Made by a program: the position numbers and the translations under genes. The notes beneath the pieces were generated by a model. It ran no database searches and was not told the origin of the DNA. It saw nothing but the letters and a program-made list of their open reading frames with translations. Shown in pieces: positions 22,218 to 35,200 of a stretch of 64,000 nt of DNA (the stretch's first letter is position 1; every line of letters starts with the position of its first letter). The stretch comes from Rusavskia elegans. Lineage: Eukaryota; Ascomycota; Lecanoromycetes; Teloschistales; Teloschistaceae. The DNA lies in assembly GCA_011316305.1 (NCBI GenBank), contig SAUG01000013.1, positions 124,001 through 188,000 of the forward strand, written 5' to 3'.

Positions 22218-23724
22218 TTGGGCTGATTTGCTGTGTCTATGGTTCACCTCTGGAAGTTGGAGGCAATGTCTGCAAATGGGATTTGCTGGCCGTATCTTGT
22301 ACTTTGCTCCTCCAAGCTGATGGACCCCCCCACGCACCTCTTCATCAAGGCGGCATTTGATCTGGGGCGCTTTTCGCCGGACCCGAATTGAGAAGCCTGC
22401 TGCGGTCGAATGGTCCGCTTAGCGGGTTCATGTAGGTACTACTGACCACCCGTGTCGCGTATCTGATTATCAAACTCTTTTGAACCCTCTCGCGCTTCTT
22501 GCGCTATGCTGTTCGTCTTTCTCCCTCACAAGGCGCACAAGACTCAATCCACACTCATGGTAGATGAATGAAGAACATGTTCCAGTTCTTGTATTTGTCA
22601 GCAGCCAACGCCTGTCGAATATAAGTGTTTCAGCCGTGCTTAGGGCGGCTAAGACGAGCGTCAGATGGTAAGGTACCCAGGAGCCCACATATATGTTGGG
22701 CTGCCATCTAAGATATGACTGGGTCCATTCCGTCAGGACTCTTCAAAACCCCAAGAGGAGTGCTGTTGCCTCAGCCCTCAGATCCTGCTCCCGTCTACGG
22801 AGTACCGAGAGTAAGCTCGTAGCTATAACGGGAGCGTGGCGCTGAGCTAGCTGTTTAGAGCAAAAGCTAGGATCCGATCAGGGTTAGCGCAAGGAAGTTT
22901 CGTCGTTTGCATCAGGACTTTTGCAATCAAAAACTAACGGTAGCGGACATATTTCTTAGCCTCTTTAGTCGTATTAGGCCGAAAGTGGTCTAGGCCCAAG
23001 GCCAACTCCAAGCTAATATATATCTTACTTGTTGCAGCTATGTCCAGAGGTATACAACGTTTTCCATCAAGCTTCCGTCAGATGATATCATCCACGCAAG
23101 TGAATCGAGGAAGATGATAAATTTTGATAACCGTTTCCTCTTTTCAAGCTGCGCCTGAAGTCATAGGCGCGGGGGCGAGACAATATTAGGATTACTAATG
23201 AATTCGGAATAAAAAGGGATTCGCTATTTGCCAAAAAAAATACAATCGTTTCCAGGAGCTTGATTCGTTACGGAACGAGATTCGTTATGCCCAGGTTCGT
23301 TGTAGCCAGGGGTGACTGTAAACTAACGATGACGGCGCGTCTTAGAGGCGGAGGGGTGCATGCATGACTCTCCGGGCCTGTGGTGCCAGCCTGCTTGTGG
23401 ACCCAAGGTCAGAAAATGACCGCATAGGCAAATTGTTGACGCACACGTACCACCCACCGCATGCACGCCTACAGAACAGTGCGCGGAGCAAACGAGTAGT
23501 GGGTATCCTTGAGTACACATGGCGTGCAAGTGCATAGGCCCTTGCAAGGGGGGTGTAGATGGTAGGATTATGTCATGAGTTGCGATAAAGCTAGCCTCGT
23601 GCTTTCCATGTCCTCTAATTGGTGGCATCACTTTTTGATCAGTCGGAGCTTCTGCTCTTTTCCTTGCCTCGATCTCTCAGCTTCATGCAAACCTTTCACT
23701 TGACTCTACTTTCAAGCCTTCGTT
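22218..23724. other. Gene-poor stretch, 1.5 kb
   Basis: Promoter side of the secreted protein, then degenerate-looking DNA. Near 23262-23302 the sequence TTCGTTA recurs two or three times around a short palindrome-like core. No gene supported on either strand. Confidence 0.45.
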
Positions 23725-26265
23725 ATGGGGCAGCAACATTCTCCAGATAGGAGGCTGGTCTATCTGCACTGCTCATCAATCTTCAGCGGGGCAAACGCGC
23801 ATGTTCGAAAGTTAAAGAAGATATCTCAACTTCTTCAGAAGCATGAGGCAGCCATCAAAATTCTGACAAAGGAATTTCCCTTGCCAGCCGTTGCTGCGGT
23901 TGCGAAAGAGTTGCTCGAAGAGCGGATTTTCGAATCCTTACCTCGGGCGAAACTTCGTTACCCAGAGCTGTTCCAGCCGTCAGAGACGCAAGAGGCCGAA
24001 AGAGCGGCCTCGGAGGTAGAAGTCATCAGGATCGAGGCTGAGGCAGTACAAGACGCAGTGCTGACATCCGATAACGAAGGAAGAGATGAGTGCCTGGATT
24101 TTGAGCAAGGCGAACAGAAGGCTAAGCTTGACGGGACCTCAGAAGACAAAGATATCCCAATCAACGCTGTGGGACAGTGGCAAGTACAAGCACGGGAGAT
24201 AGACCACTCCATGTGGCTAATCTTTTTGATAGCCCACAAACGACGACCCAAGCACACCAGGCGCTGTCTATCCCTCGGCTCCACCCTGTGTATTTGCCAT
24301 TCAGGACCCAACATAAGGTTTTAGTCCTGGTCCAATATCTACTTGAGGAATGCTGTCTAGATTTCGGCAACACCTGGGTCCCAGATTTGATGGAGGCGCG
24401 CAAGTGGAAAGAAGCAGAGTCTATTGAACTTACCGAATGGACCAAGAGATTCTCGAAACACGCCAAGTCTCTACCGCTATCAGCGTTCGAACGGGTCCCC
24501 GGGAAAAGTATTGCTGAAGTGCTTTTTGGAACAAGCAATCTTCGTCACTCGGCTGTTCATCGTCTTCCAACGAGCGCAGCCGGAATTTTAAATATGCTCA
24601 GTGCAGCTATCAACTTTGCAGAAGCCCTTAAAGACTCCAAACGGGCTAAGAAGGTATTGGAAATCAGAACGCAGCTAGAGGCCAGCGTAGAGGAAGTTGT
24701 ACAGCATCAAAATCTGCTCGAACGTAAGCTTACAGCTCAACTTGAAGACATTGCGTGTCGGAGAGCTGAACTTGACGAATTGGAAAGATTATCTATCGAA
24801 GAAATGGTGGCAACCGACAAGAAGCAACGCACTGAGGTTGGCTCTGCCTTTGAAGACTTCCTTATTGCCTCCCAGCAGATCTCCAATCCTTGCGCCTGCA
24901 GTCATACACCGAACTTTGACGGAGCGAAGATGGATTCTAAGGTAGAAGAGAACACTGAGAGTAGCTGGAGAGGTATGTTTCTATTTGCTGTTCCTTTATA
25001 TTATCCATCTTATGTTCCCTTTAGAACATGAACTGGAGCCTTCAGTCGGAATAAATGAAGCGCAAGCCTACGACCAAAGTCCATCCAGCGAAGAGGAACC
25101 TGATCAAGCCGAAAAGCCGCAAGAACATGACCGACTCCCTTGTCACGATTACTGTAGGGGGAGTGTGGAAGAGAAATCAGAAGTCTCAGAGTTGGACCCT
25201 CCAAACTTCATGTCTAGGGGGCGAAAGAACAAAGGTAAGAAGGCCGCAACATATAGCTGGGCTGATCCTGTACCTGAAGAAGCGTCTATTCTTGTGGATG
25301 AAACGCCTATTCTTGTGGATGAAGCGCCTATTCTTGAGGATGAAGCTCCTGCTTCACCAGATGCGTTTCCCGTCCCAGCACATATCACTCACAATGTGGG
25401 TCGGGGATGGCCTCGATGCGGAGCTCGGGGATCCGTCGCAACTGGTAGTATGGCTGCAGAGCCGTATAATGCACCAGAGGAAGCTCTCCCTGCCGAAGAA
25501 ACTTGCTTCGCCGCACCGGCGGAAGCTAGCCCCAGAGATAAACCTTGCACCATTGCGCCAGAGGAAGAACCCTTGCCTGAGCATATCTGTTCTGCAGAAA
25601 ACACAATCTGCAGAGAGGAGCTGATGGAAATGGGAAAGGCTGCTCCAGGACCCACGCTGGAAAGTTCACAAGTCGAGCCCATTTTCGAAGGGTTCGACAG
25701 CGCAGAGAAAGATGCAGTCCACCAACACCACAATATCTCGCCCGACTTTAACGATCCCTGTGAACCACCGCCAGAGCCTGACGTCGCTCCAACGGATAGT
25801 GCCCCAGCTGAGAACATTGAGCGCCTTGTCCACCATCCAAGGCCTTCTGTATGGGCCAGGCGCGATATTTGTGATTTTCATTCCCCTCCTCCGTCGGGGC
25901 CACCATCCATAGTAACTTCCGTCCTTGAGGATGCAGCCCCTGAGGCGCCAACCAAGGATAGCCATACTATCACGCTCAAAATTCTCAACGGCAGCAAGGT
26001 TTTCAGATCCATCGTTTTCATCAGAGACTGTACACGAACGGCAATCCTAAACGAAGCAAGAGCATATTGCGTTAGATGTGCGGAAAGTAATCAAACTTTT
26101 GGCAGGTTGCTGCCGGAGAGGTGGAATTTGGCCTTAGTATCGCTCAAAATGTACGGGTACGACACGGACTTGTCGACATACAAGGTTGAAAATCTGTCCT
26201 CTCTAATTCGGACTGTTGAAAAAACGGGTATTCCGAGGTTTACGCTCCAGATCTCCAAGATTTGA
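23725..26265 (+). CDS. Large coiled-coil/disordered fungal protein, unrecognised
   Basis: Three exons, 23725-24183, 24261-24972 and 25025-26265, keep frame and give 803 residues; introns have GTACAA...CACCAG and GTATGT...TTTAG ends. The N-terminal region is helical (ANAHVRKLKKISQLLQKHEA). A second helical block near residues 260-380 has HSAVHRLPTSAAGILNMLSA followed by a long coiled coil (VLEIRTQLEASVEEVVQHQN onward). I recall this block from fungal proteins of unknown function. Residues ~405-700 are acidic, Pro-rich and disordered and include a 21-bp tandem repeat. The last ~95 residues (HTITLKILNGSKVFRSIVFI ... ISKI) look like a small alternating beta/alpha fold, perhaps a beta-grasp or PB1-like domain. 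No catalytic motif seen. Exon 1's donor GTACAA is not ideal. Confidence 0.68.
25282..25344 (+). repeat. In-frame 21-bp minisatellite, three units
   Basis: Three adjacent 21-bp units encode (A/T)(S/P)IL(V/E)DE repeats inside the acidic disordered region of the unrecognised 803-residue protein. Units differ at a few bases. Copy number would be expected to vary between strains. Confidence 0.7.
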
Positions 26266-27567
26266 AAAGTATCAAGGTCGATTTATTCTCCTCATCCTTG
26301 AATTTTGAGGTCAAGCTCTGCATAGAATGAACACTATCGAACCTTGACATTCGAAACAAACTCTGGTCGTGTGCGGTGCTCCTCTATGCACCGGTGTGGT
26401 AACCATGTCTTCCGTCAAGATGTTCAAACTCCATAGATGTCTGAAACAGGGATCTTCGGACGGGAACAAGTAAAGAGTGAGAAGCCAAGGGGAGACAATC
26501 AAGCGTCATTCGGACGAAATTGTTCCTTCCATCCGAGTGAGCGAGAGTAAAGATTAGAAGTTACAAAGAACGGTACCTAGTCCTGTGAGAACAGTCCGGT
26601 ATAGCCTTTGTTCTTATCGACATGTAGCCAAGAGCATGTACGTACTCCGACGGAGAATTGCAGTCAATTGACTTGGCGGGGAAAGTGCCGGGCTATGCCT
26701 GGAATACCGGAGATTTGGATGGATGTAGGGCATGTGTCCAGCGTTGAACTATGCCAGTCGTTGTTGATTTGGGATCATCGTTGCCGAGCACTCACACGTC
26801 GCCCATGCCCAGGCCGGTTTATTAATTACTCGAAGTGCCTCAATCAGGGCAAGACTGCAAACCAAAGTATAGCCAGCAACTATAAATCATCCTTGGACCA
26901 GCATTAATTTGCATCGTCTGGCTTTTTCACCCCATGCGATATGTGGCCAAGTGCTAAAATGGCAAACAAGCAGCATACAGCTATCTTATCATTGGACCCT
27001 TGGAGCACGCTTTTCGTCGATTGCCTTGGTGTATCCGTTGATCTCACAAGTACGCTTGCTTCTCTGATAGGTTTTCCTGCTAGAGGACGATACGGTTTCC
27101 TATTGCGACGGCTAAATAGCGTCGCTGGCCGATACGCAAGCCTTCCGCAATGGGCTTGGGAGTAACGAGCATGCGGACGGAGATACCCTGCCAATGCGTC
27201 AGTAGCTTGATTCTCGTCACATACTCCGTACAGGGGTTATGTTCTGACAACAAGACTGATGTGTACGTGTATCCTGGGATCAGCGTTACTATTGTTCGAG
27301 AATGCAGCATGTACAGCATTAGCACGATGTGCAATTCCAAAGCCATTGAAGTGGATTGAATGTTCGAGTAGCTTCCAGAGCCGAACAAACTCCAAGCACC
27401 GGGATGACCAATATATTGCATGTGCCACTTCAAGCGTCCACAGACTCCTCTAGACTCTTACCGTCATGCAAGATCCACGATCTATGTAGTGCATTTGGGG
27501 CTGCTTTGGACGAAGCATGATCAACGCTGTCAACGTAAGGTAGGTACTTCTGAGCGGATCTTTCTGG
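26266..27567. other. Gene-poor stretch
   Basis: Between the 803-residue protein and the PKS-NRPS relic. Open frames near 26904-27433 do not match recognisable synthase motifs, so I cannot extend the relic into it with confidence. Confidence 0.45.
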
Positions 27568-28723
27568 TCAAATATGGAACTTACCGAACTCATAATTAAC
27601 CTCAATTTCAGGTGTGAAATTCACATATTGCTTTGTTATAGGCTCCAAAAGAATCATCCGATAGGCAAGATTCGAACCGCGAAGGAAGAGATGCCAGCTA
27701 AATCCGCCCATGACTATGTGATGGTACCCCAACATAAAAGGATGCAAGTCCGGAGCCCGAGTGACTAAAGTCACGCTAAAGGTCCGCCCATGCTTCAGGT
27801 TCCATACGGTGTTCTTAAGCGTCTTCAATTCGCGCTTGATGAATACCTCTTTGGATGTGTGTACGTGCTTGAAATAAACACTTGCCGATGTAAGCACTCC
27901 TTGCATGAACTATCCTGTGTCCGGCTTGGAGAAAAAACACATCCGGAGGGACTTATAATGGGATATAACGATGTCCAAGGCTCTGCGAAACCTCGCGATT
28001 TCGACCTCACCAACAATGTTGTCTGAGATGGTGACAATGTAGGCGGTGGAATCTCCAATATAGTTGCCCATGAACCACATCCTTGATTGGGCAAACGACA
28101 TATTGGCTATTCATCTAAGGTTCTTGTTGCTCAACGACTCCAATTTTGCATCCAAGCTTGAGAGGCTCTCATTTTGCACGGGATTAACGGTGGATGCAGG
28201 TGTTATGTCAACAACGTTGATGCTAAACTCGTTTTCTGATGTCCGCAAGAAATCATTGTCGTCACCGTCGGTAATACTAGAGGCCACGCTTGAATGCTCA
28301 CGAGTCGAGAATTCCTTCATCTGCCTTCACAGCAGCAAAATCCTCTTCAATCTTTGCTGACTTCAGTGCAAAATGTCTTCTTGCAGCGTCGCGGCAAATC
28401 TCAGCTGCTGTGGAGCCACCAAAGATACTGAATGTTGGAATCTCAACGTGTAGCTCCTTTAGAAATCATGTCCTGATCTCGACGGCAAGCAAGGATTCGC
28501 ATCCGAGCTCAAGCAGGGATATGTTCATGTTGATGGTACTTGTGGTAATTTGCAGCACGGCCTTGAGCATTGAGGAGAATGTGCCTTGTATCACGATCTC
28601 TGCAGAGTCTTTTGACTCAGCAGTGTCCGGCTGTTGTCCGATATGTAGCTTCGACAATGTGGTCTGCTGCTGCGCATTACTATCAACCTCGTTCATGATC
28701 AGATGGGGTTCGGTGTCAGACAT
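27568..28723 (-). pseudogene. PKS-NRPS hybrid relic: ACP, linker and condensation domain
   Basis: Read from 28723 downward, the minus strand shows, in the order expected for a fungal PKS-NRPS: a carrier domain with SLLELGCESLLAVEIRT around the phosphopantetheine Ser (normally LGxDSL, here LGCES); an in-frame TGA where Trp is expected; then FLKELHVEIPTFSIFGGSTA and EICRDAARRHFALKS. A Ser-rich linker near 28320-28110 follows. The condensation domain starts MSFAQSRMWFMGNYIGDSTA, continues past a stop, and reaches YHHIVMGGFSWHLFLRGSNL, where the HHxxxDG motif has Gly in place of Asp. Stops at several places, a lost Asp and the absence of all other domains show a dead remnant. The TGG-to-TGA change fits RIP-like C:G to T:A decay. 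It shows an ancestral secondary-metabolite locus here. Confidence 0.82.
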
Positions 28724-28958
28724 TATTGCGCAATGGTGTCATTTTCTAATGGGCATGATTTAAATGAGTAGTTGTTATCTCGGCTTAGAAGCCAGACCCT
28801 CCGATAGAGCTCGTAAAGGCACCAGAGGGTATCGGACAAAAGTCAAGGAAGCTTTAGGGCACAGACCCTAATCAGATCTTGGGTTCTAAGCTTGGGTTTA
28901 TCGCCTTCGGTAGACCGACTTTGATCTCGTGCATGCTCTTCCAAAGTCCCTCGCCCCG

Positions 28959-31402
28959 ATGAAGCGCAAAGTTGGAGCCCTCGAAAAGGTCGATGCTGAT
29001 CTGTAAGATACATGTGCACTTGTGGAACCATCGAAGCTGAGATGGACTCGGCAGATCGAGTTTGCAGTATAAAATCCGAAGAGATCCTACGTGCTGGAGC
29101 CCTACGTATTCATCCATGATTTTCTCTGACCAGTGTGCAGGTCCTACAAGGAAGACTTTCTCAACCAATATCAGCAGTATGAAGCGCAGCGACAAATATT
29201 CATGCAGGCCCCGGCGTCAGCCACCGACACGGGCATTGTCTCTTTTCGAGACTTGATCGATTTAATTGCTCATGTGGCTGACTGCTACCCAACCGACACT
29301 GCCCCGTTCCCTGAAGATCTGATACAGCTCGTGAGTTTACATCATGAGCATCTTGAGTCAGAATTGCGGGAAAAGGTTGTCGGGAGCCTCGTGCTGCTAA
29401 GACGAAAGGACATCATCGATTCTCCGAGGTACGGATTCAGTTGTGGGTACGAACACTGCCCAGCTAATTTGGGATGATCAGGCTTCTCCAAACATTTTTC
29501 CCACTCCTCATATCAACACCAAGCAAATCTACACGAGCCCTTCTCTACCAAAAATGCCTCTCCGATCTTCGCACCTCCAATGCCAAAACCACAAATCACC
29601 GCCTCAACCGTACTTTTCAGACTGTGCTCTCCAATCTTCTTACTTCTGATCGGACTTCACCGAAAGGACTATGGGCTGTCAAAATCACTCGGGAGTTATG
29701 GAAGCGCCAGATATGGACAGACTCCAAGGCGGTTGAGCTCATGAAAGAGGCCAGCTTGGCAGATAACGAAAAGGTCGTCGTTGGTGGCGTTCGATTCTTC
29801 CTTGGTGGTGACAAGGAGAGGGAAGAATTGGATGACGAAAGCAGTGATGAGGATGCTATCGACATGGGAAAGATCAAGCATCAAATCGGCATCAACAAGA
29901 AGACCAAGAAGAAGGCCAGACAAATGGAAAACGCCGTGGCCACGGTAAAAAGGAAGGAGCGTAAAAAGAAGCAACCCCACCCACTCAACTTTTCGGCATT
30001 CCATTTGCTCCATGACCCCCAGGGATTCGCAGAGAATCTGTTCTTCAAGCATCTGCAGAACGGCAAGTCAAAGCTCAATCTGGATCAGAAATTGCTCGTT
30101 CTGCAGCTTGTGTCGCGCCTCGTGGGCCTGCATAAGCTGACGATCATGAGTCTGTACTCATACTTCATCAAATACCTTACCCCTCGCCAACCATCCGTTA
30201 CGTCTTTTTTAGCGTCTCTCGCTCAAGCTACGCACAACTTGGTTCCACCAGAAGTACTCGAGTCTCTAGTAAAAAAGATAGCAGATGAGTTTGTCTCCGA
30301 TGCCGTTGCCACCGAGGTCGCGTCTGCTGGTCTTAATGCAATCCGTGAGATTTGCGTTCGGCAACCTTTAGCCATGAACAAAACGCTGTTGCAAGATTTG
30401 GTGGATTATAGGAAGAGCAAGGACAAGGGTGTGATGATGGCTGCCAAAGGATTACTTGGGCTTTATCGAGAGATTGCGCCTGGCATGCTCGAGAAGCGTG
30501 ACCGGGGCAAGGAGGCAGCGATGGGCTTAAGAAGTGGCGGGAGGAAAGAGCAGAGATTTGGCGAAGAAGTCGTAGGCCGAATCGAAGGATTGGAGTTGTT
30601 GGAGAAATGGAGGGAGGAGGAAAACCAACGAAGAATAGCTGCAAAGGGCGATGAAGTTGAAACAGACCCGAGCGACGACGATGTAGGCGATGAAGATGGC
30701 TGGGAAGTTGATGAAGACTCCGACTCCGACTCCGACTCTGGTGGATGGCAAAACTTCTCGAGCGATGATGACGCGAACGATGTTAATCGAGTTGGGCGAC
30801 CATCGAAAAAGGCCAGGCATGATCCTACAGCCTCCGGCGAGACCGAGGATGAGGACGAGGATCAGGACGGAGACAAAGAGAACAATCCCGACCACGCATC
30901 CGAAGCAGCAAGATTGGAGGCTGCAGTCTCCTCTCTAGCAACTACCCGCATTCTCACCCCAGCTGATCTGGCCAAGCTTCAAGAACTTCGGCTTGCGGCC
31001 AGCGTCAACAATGCTCTTCCTGCCTCCCAACGCAAACGTGCCGCCCCAGCTCATCAGGCTTCTCTACAGCGACACATTGATGACCCCCTCACAGCCGCCG
31101 AGATAGAAGGCCTTGCCTCGTTGTCGACCAAAAACACCAAAGAACAGAGGATAGCCATTGCTAAAGCGGGCAAAGAGGATAAAGACGAGGTAAAAAAAAG
31201 CACAACGGCGAGGAGGAAGGAGAAGAAACAGGAACAAGGGAAGAGCACGACGAATCGAGAAAAGGCCAGAAAGAAAAACTTTTTGATGACTTTGGGGAAG
31301 GCCAAAGGAAAGCAAAAGAAGAGTCTAGTGGATAGGGGCAAGGTGCTGAAGGCGCACAAGGAAAGAGGGAAGAGGGGAGGGAAGAGGGGCAACAAAGGCT
31401 AA
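28959..31402 (+). CDS. SDA1: SDA1, ribosome biogenesis/60S export factor
   Basis: Nuclear protein needed for 60S subunit maturation and export and for actin organisation and the G1 step in yeast. Four exons, 28959-29002, 29055-29090, 29141-29428 and 29482-31402, join in frame to 762 residues; yeast Sda1 is almost the same length. The start, MKRKVGALEKVDADL, leads to LQYKIRRDPTSYKEDFLNQY, the family hallmark. Helical repeats continue through DSPRLLQTFFPLLIST and SLYSYFIKYLTPRQPSVTSF. An acidic stretch (DEDSDSDSDSG, near residue 540) is followed by a very basic C terminus (KARKKNFLMTLGKAKGKQKK), typical of nucleolar factors. The short 5' exons (44 and 36 nt) are easily missed. Looks intact. Confidence 0.97.
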
Positions 31403-32291
31403 GTATTGTGATAAATCAAGATGTCGTGTCCAACCGTTCTGAAGGCCAACATCCATGGGCCATCCCACCTTTCTACAGCCTAGCTGTGGTAAGTCCAGGA
31501 ACTTCTGGCGTTGTCTCGGCTTCAGCATGATCCTCGGGCGTTGGCATCGAGGGATCGCGCTCACGTTGCTGGAAAGGGCGCTTCGTAGTCTCCTTGGATG
31601 TTCGGTACAGATAACATTTCTGTAAGCTGGGAACTTTCTTGACTACGAGTGACTGCTCACTGCACGTCTGAACACAGATGACACTTCGAGTTGAGTTTCC
31701 GTGTGCGGAAGGACGATCTCAAATCACATATCCATCTTGATGCTGATTGCTGAAGACACCAAGCCATCGTAAGAAGCATTGGATTTTCTGGCTGCAAGCA
31801 TGTAAGTTCGATGACTGAATTCGTAAGCCAGTCTAATACGTGCTTCTATCATTTCAGCTTCTCTGGTTGATGTTCCAGGCTGGCGGCATTTGGCGTCTTA
31901 ACCATATCCTAATTACTATCATCACTCCGCTCCTTCTAATTGAAAGGCCATAATCCACTGGCTCATTGGTACAACATAGTTGCTGGCAAGGATCTTGGCA
32001 TGGGGTGGAGTTGAAGGCCTTCTTCACCAAGACATCACCCTTGAGTGAAGCTAGTGTCTCTAGATGAAGTAACATTTGGAAGGTTACGTTCATTTGGATT
32101 AGACGAAGAAGGCTATGGTGATGGTCAAGAGGAATATTTCTACCAGAGATTCTCTTGTGCAGCAACAAGTTTTTCCCTAGTGACCCCCTACATTCGATAT
32201 CTTGTCTGAGTGATTTCCCAGCCATAGAATCCGAACTTCATCCTACTGTATCTGTTCCCTTTCCTGCTCTGAAACAGCATCCTCTCGCACA
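31403..32291. other. Intergenic
   Basis: Between SDA1 and the large esterase-protease gene on the same strand; must contain the latter's promoter. No supported gene. Confidence 0.5.
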
Positions 32292-35200
32292 ATGCTATTC
32301 GATTTCTCGGCCATTGCCGCCGCTGTGGCTGTGATGACCTCTTCTCTGCGCGGGCTCACGTTCAGTAAGTCAAGGCAGGTCTTGTCGTTCGAGCAAGACT
32401 GACCAGGCACAAGAAGGAAACGCCAACACAAATATGACTTCTTTGATGATGATGAGCAGTAAGTCTACATTCGCAGCAAACGGGAGTTTAATCTTCATCA
32501 TTGCTGAAAGACACGTACAGCCAATATTATGCAACTTCCCTCGATCAGCCCTCGAGCCAATATTGGCAATGGGGTCCAGCTACGAATTTATCCGCTCGGT
32601 GATTCTATCACCAGCGGGACGGGGAGCACTGGCAGCAATGGGTATCGTATTGGCCTGCAACGCAATCTCGCTGGCAGTAAATTACTCTTCGTTGGCTCAA
32701 AATCTGGTGGCACAATGTCCAATAACGTACGTCCACCAATGGATTGCTACTTTCATGCGTGTTCAAGGAATCGTTTCTACCGCAAACCTATCTTTTCGCT
32801 AACGAAAACTTAGTGGAACGAAGGATGGGAGGGCTACAGCGTAAGCCTTGTCCTACAGTCAGTGCGACTTGGAGATATGCAACTTCAACTTACCCTGGAC
32901 ACAGATCTCACAGATCGCCGAGAAGGCGAAACGTTCTCAACACTCCTTGGATCCCAACGTCATACTTCTCCACGCTGGGACCAACGACTTAAATGAATTT
33001 CCTCCTGTTGACCCCAGCCAGGCTCCAGACCGGCTGGGGGCTCTTATTGACCAGATCATTGCAGATAGTCCTGACGCCATCGTCCTGGTAGCTCAAATCA
33101 TCAATGCGGCCAATCCTGCTACAGAGTCTCTAATTCAAGCATATAACAATGCTGTCCCTGGTGAGGTCAAGCGGCGGGCGGATTCAGGTCATAAAATCAT
33201 CGTCTCTGACTTCCGGAGCATCACTGCCGCAGACCTCAAGGACGGCATCCATCCGACCGACGCTGGATATCAAAAGATGGCAGACATCTGGTTTAAAGGG
33301 ATCCAGGAAGCTGCCCAAAAGGGCTGGATCAAAGCCCCGAAAACTCCCGAACCAAAGCTTGGTCTACCGGCATCTGGGCCAGGCGATCGCTACTGTCTGC
33401 AGCCGCCGTTCTGGGTTGAAGCCATCAAGGACAAGGCCATTGCCACTGGCGTAGGTCACAACGGAGACTTGAATTTCCATCCAAATTGGGTCAAAGTAGA
33501 CAGCCATGCCACTGGCATCGGAAAAGATGGTATAGGTGTCGTCTTCGCTGATCTGAATGGAGATAGTGAGTTTTAGGACAAACGCATTGGTGCAACTACT
33601 GATGAGCTTCGTCCTCAGAACGCACAGACTATTTATACGTGAATAAGACTAGGTCTAAGCTCCTTGGGGTTCTGGGTATGACCAGGAGATGCTGACTCGG
33701 AAATTCTCTAGTGGCTCTGTCATTGCATATCTCAACAGTGGTTCCAGCGATACGATGTCCTGGAATCCGGTCAATGGTGGCAAAGAGATTGCCAGCGGCG
33801 TTGCGTCAGGAGAGAGAATAAGATTCGTTGACATTGGTAAGAAAGCTCAATTCTCGACTTCTCAAATACCCTGACTAGAATCCGATCAGACATGGATGGC
33901 AAAGACGACTATGTGGTCATGGGAAACCAGACGGCGAGTGCAACAGTCTACCTCAACCGAGGCCCGAAACAAGGGGCACCAGGCAATTGGATCTGGGATG
34001 GCCCACATGAGGTTGCACCAGGAGCTCCCGGAGCTAGAGGCCGAGACATCGTGTTTGCAGATATCAATAATGACGGTATCTGAGGCTCCACAGTCTCTGC
34101 AAAGTTTATACTAACCTCTCTGCGCTTTGCTCAGGACGTCCCGACTACCTCGTTGTGAACAACAAGACTGGTGCAGTTGGCGCTTTCCTCAATGTTGGAA
34201 AACACAACATGATCAAAGGCATCCAATGGATCGGTGCAGGTCAGATTGCTAATGGTTTTGGATCCAGTGACATCGCAATGAAGGACATGACAGGCGATGG
34301 TAAACCCGCCTGCCAATCCCCTCCGTTTGCAAGTATACTAAAATGGTGTTCTCTTCGGAGGTCGAGCGGAGTACTTACAATGGTCGAAGACTGGCGGAAT
34401 CGAGGGTTATTTGAATTTGTATGTGCGATCGTTCTGCAAACTCCTAAGTAGCAATTCTACCAATGATCAAGCTGGCTAACTTTGCGTACAGTCGTACTGA
34501 ACATGAGGTCTTCTTCTTCTTCTAATACTACCTATGTGGAGACGCTTCCTAATCTTGGTGCTTACTAGGGTCAACCTGGCTGGCGTCACACCATCTTCTT
34601 CAACGAAGGGGGTTTGGGAAAACCATCGGCGTACAATCGACTGGCTGACTTCAATGGAGATGTGAGCGATCTGCGGGTCCTCTCAAGTACTCAACAATTC
34701 TGACCTGTTCCAAAGGGGAAAGCCGATTATGCCCAGGTCTCCGAAAAAGGTGCAGTTACCCTATGGTTGAACAAGGGCAGTGCAGATACTTCGGTCATAG
34801 GGGATGGAGTTCACTTGGCCGATCTGGACGGTCAGAAACTTCACACGCAACCATTGGCTGTCCGCTGATTGTCTCAGGTGACGGTCGGGATGACTACGTG
34901 TCACTTGCATCCAACGCAGCAGCAACTCTTTATATAAACGGTGGTCGATCTAAAGATGGCCAGAAATGGATATGGTACCCTGCCGATGAAGGCAAGGAGA
35001 TCGCGACTGGAGCTGGCGCCAGACGGGAGCAAATAATATTTGCTGATAGTAAGAAACTTTCCTTCTAGCAATACTTACCCCAGAATTTCACTTTTTGAAT
35101 GGATGAAGAGCTGCTGATTTCGAATTTCCTTAGTGGACGGTGATGGGAAAGATGATGTAAGGCTCTCACACTGGTCCATGAGAGGATAGATTCTGACCCG

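Noticed and set aside
24177..25031. Open frame starting with GTG as a separate gene
   Set aside because: It has no ATG at that point, its first 28 codons lie in the intron 24184-24260, and it reads into the next intron; it is exon 2 of the 803-residue protein.
27670..27690. GATTCGAACCGCG resembling a tRNA T-arm on the minus strand
   Set aside because: It is part of the condensation-domain relic (LFLRGSNLAYR) and no acceptor or anticodon stem pairs around it.
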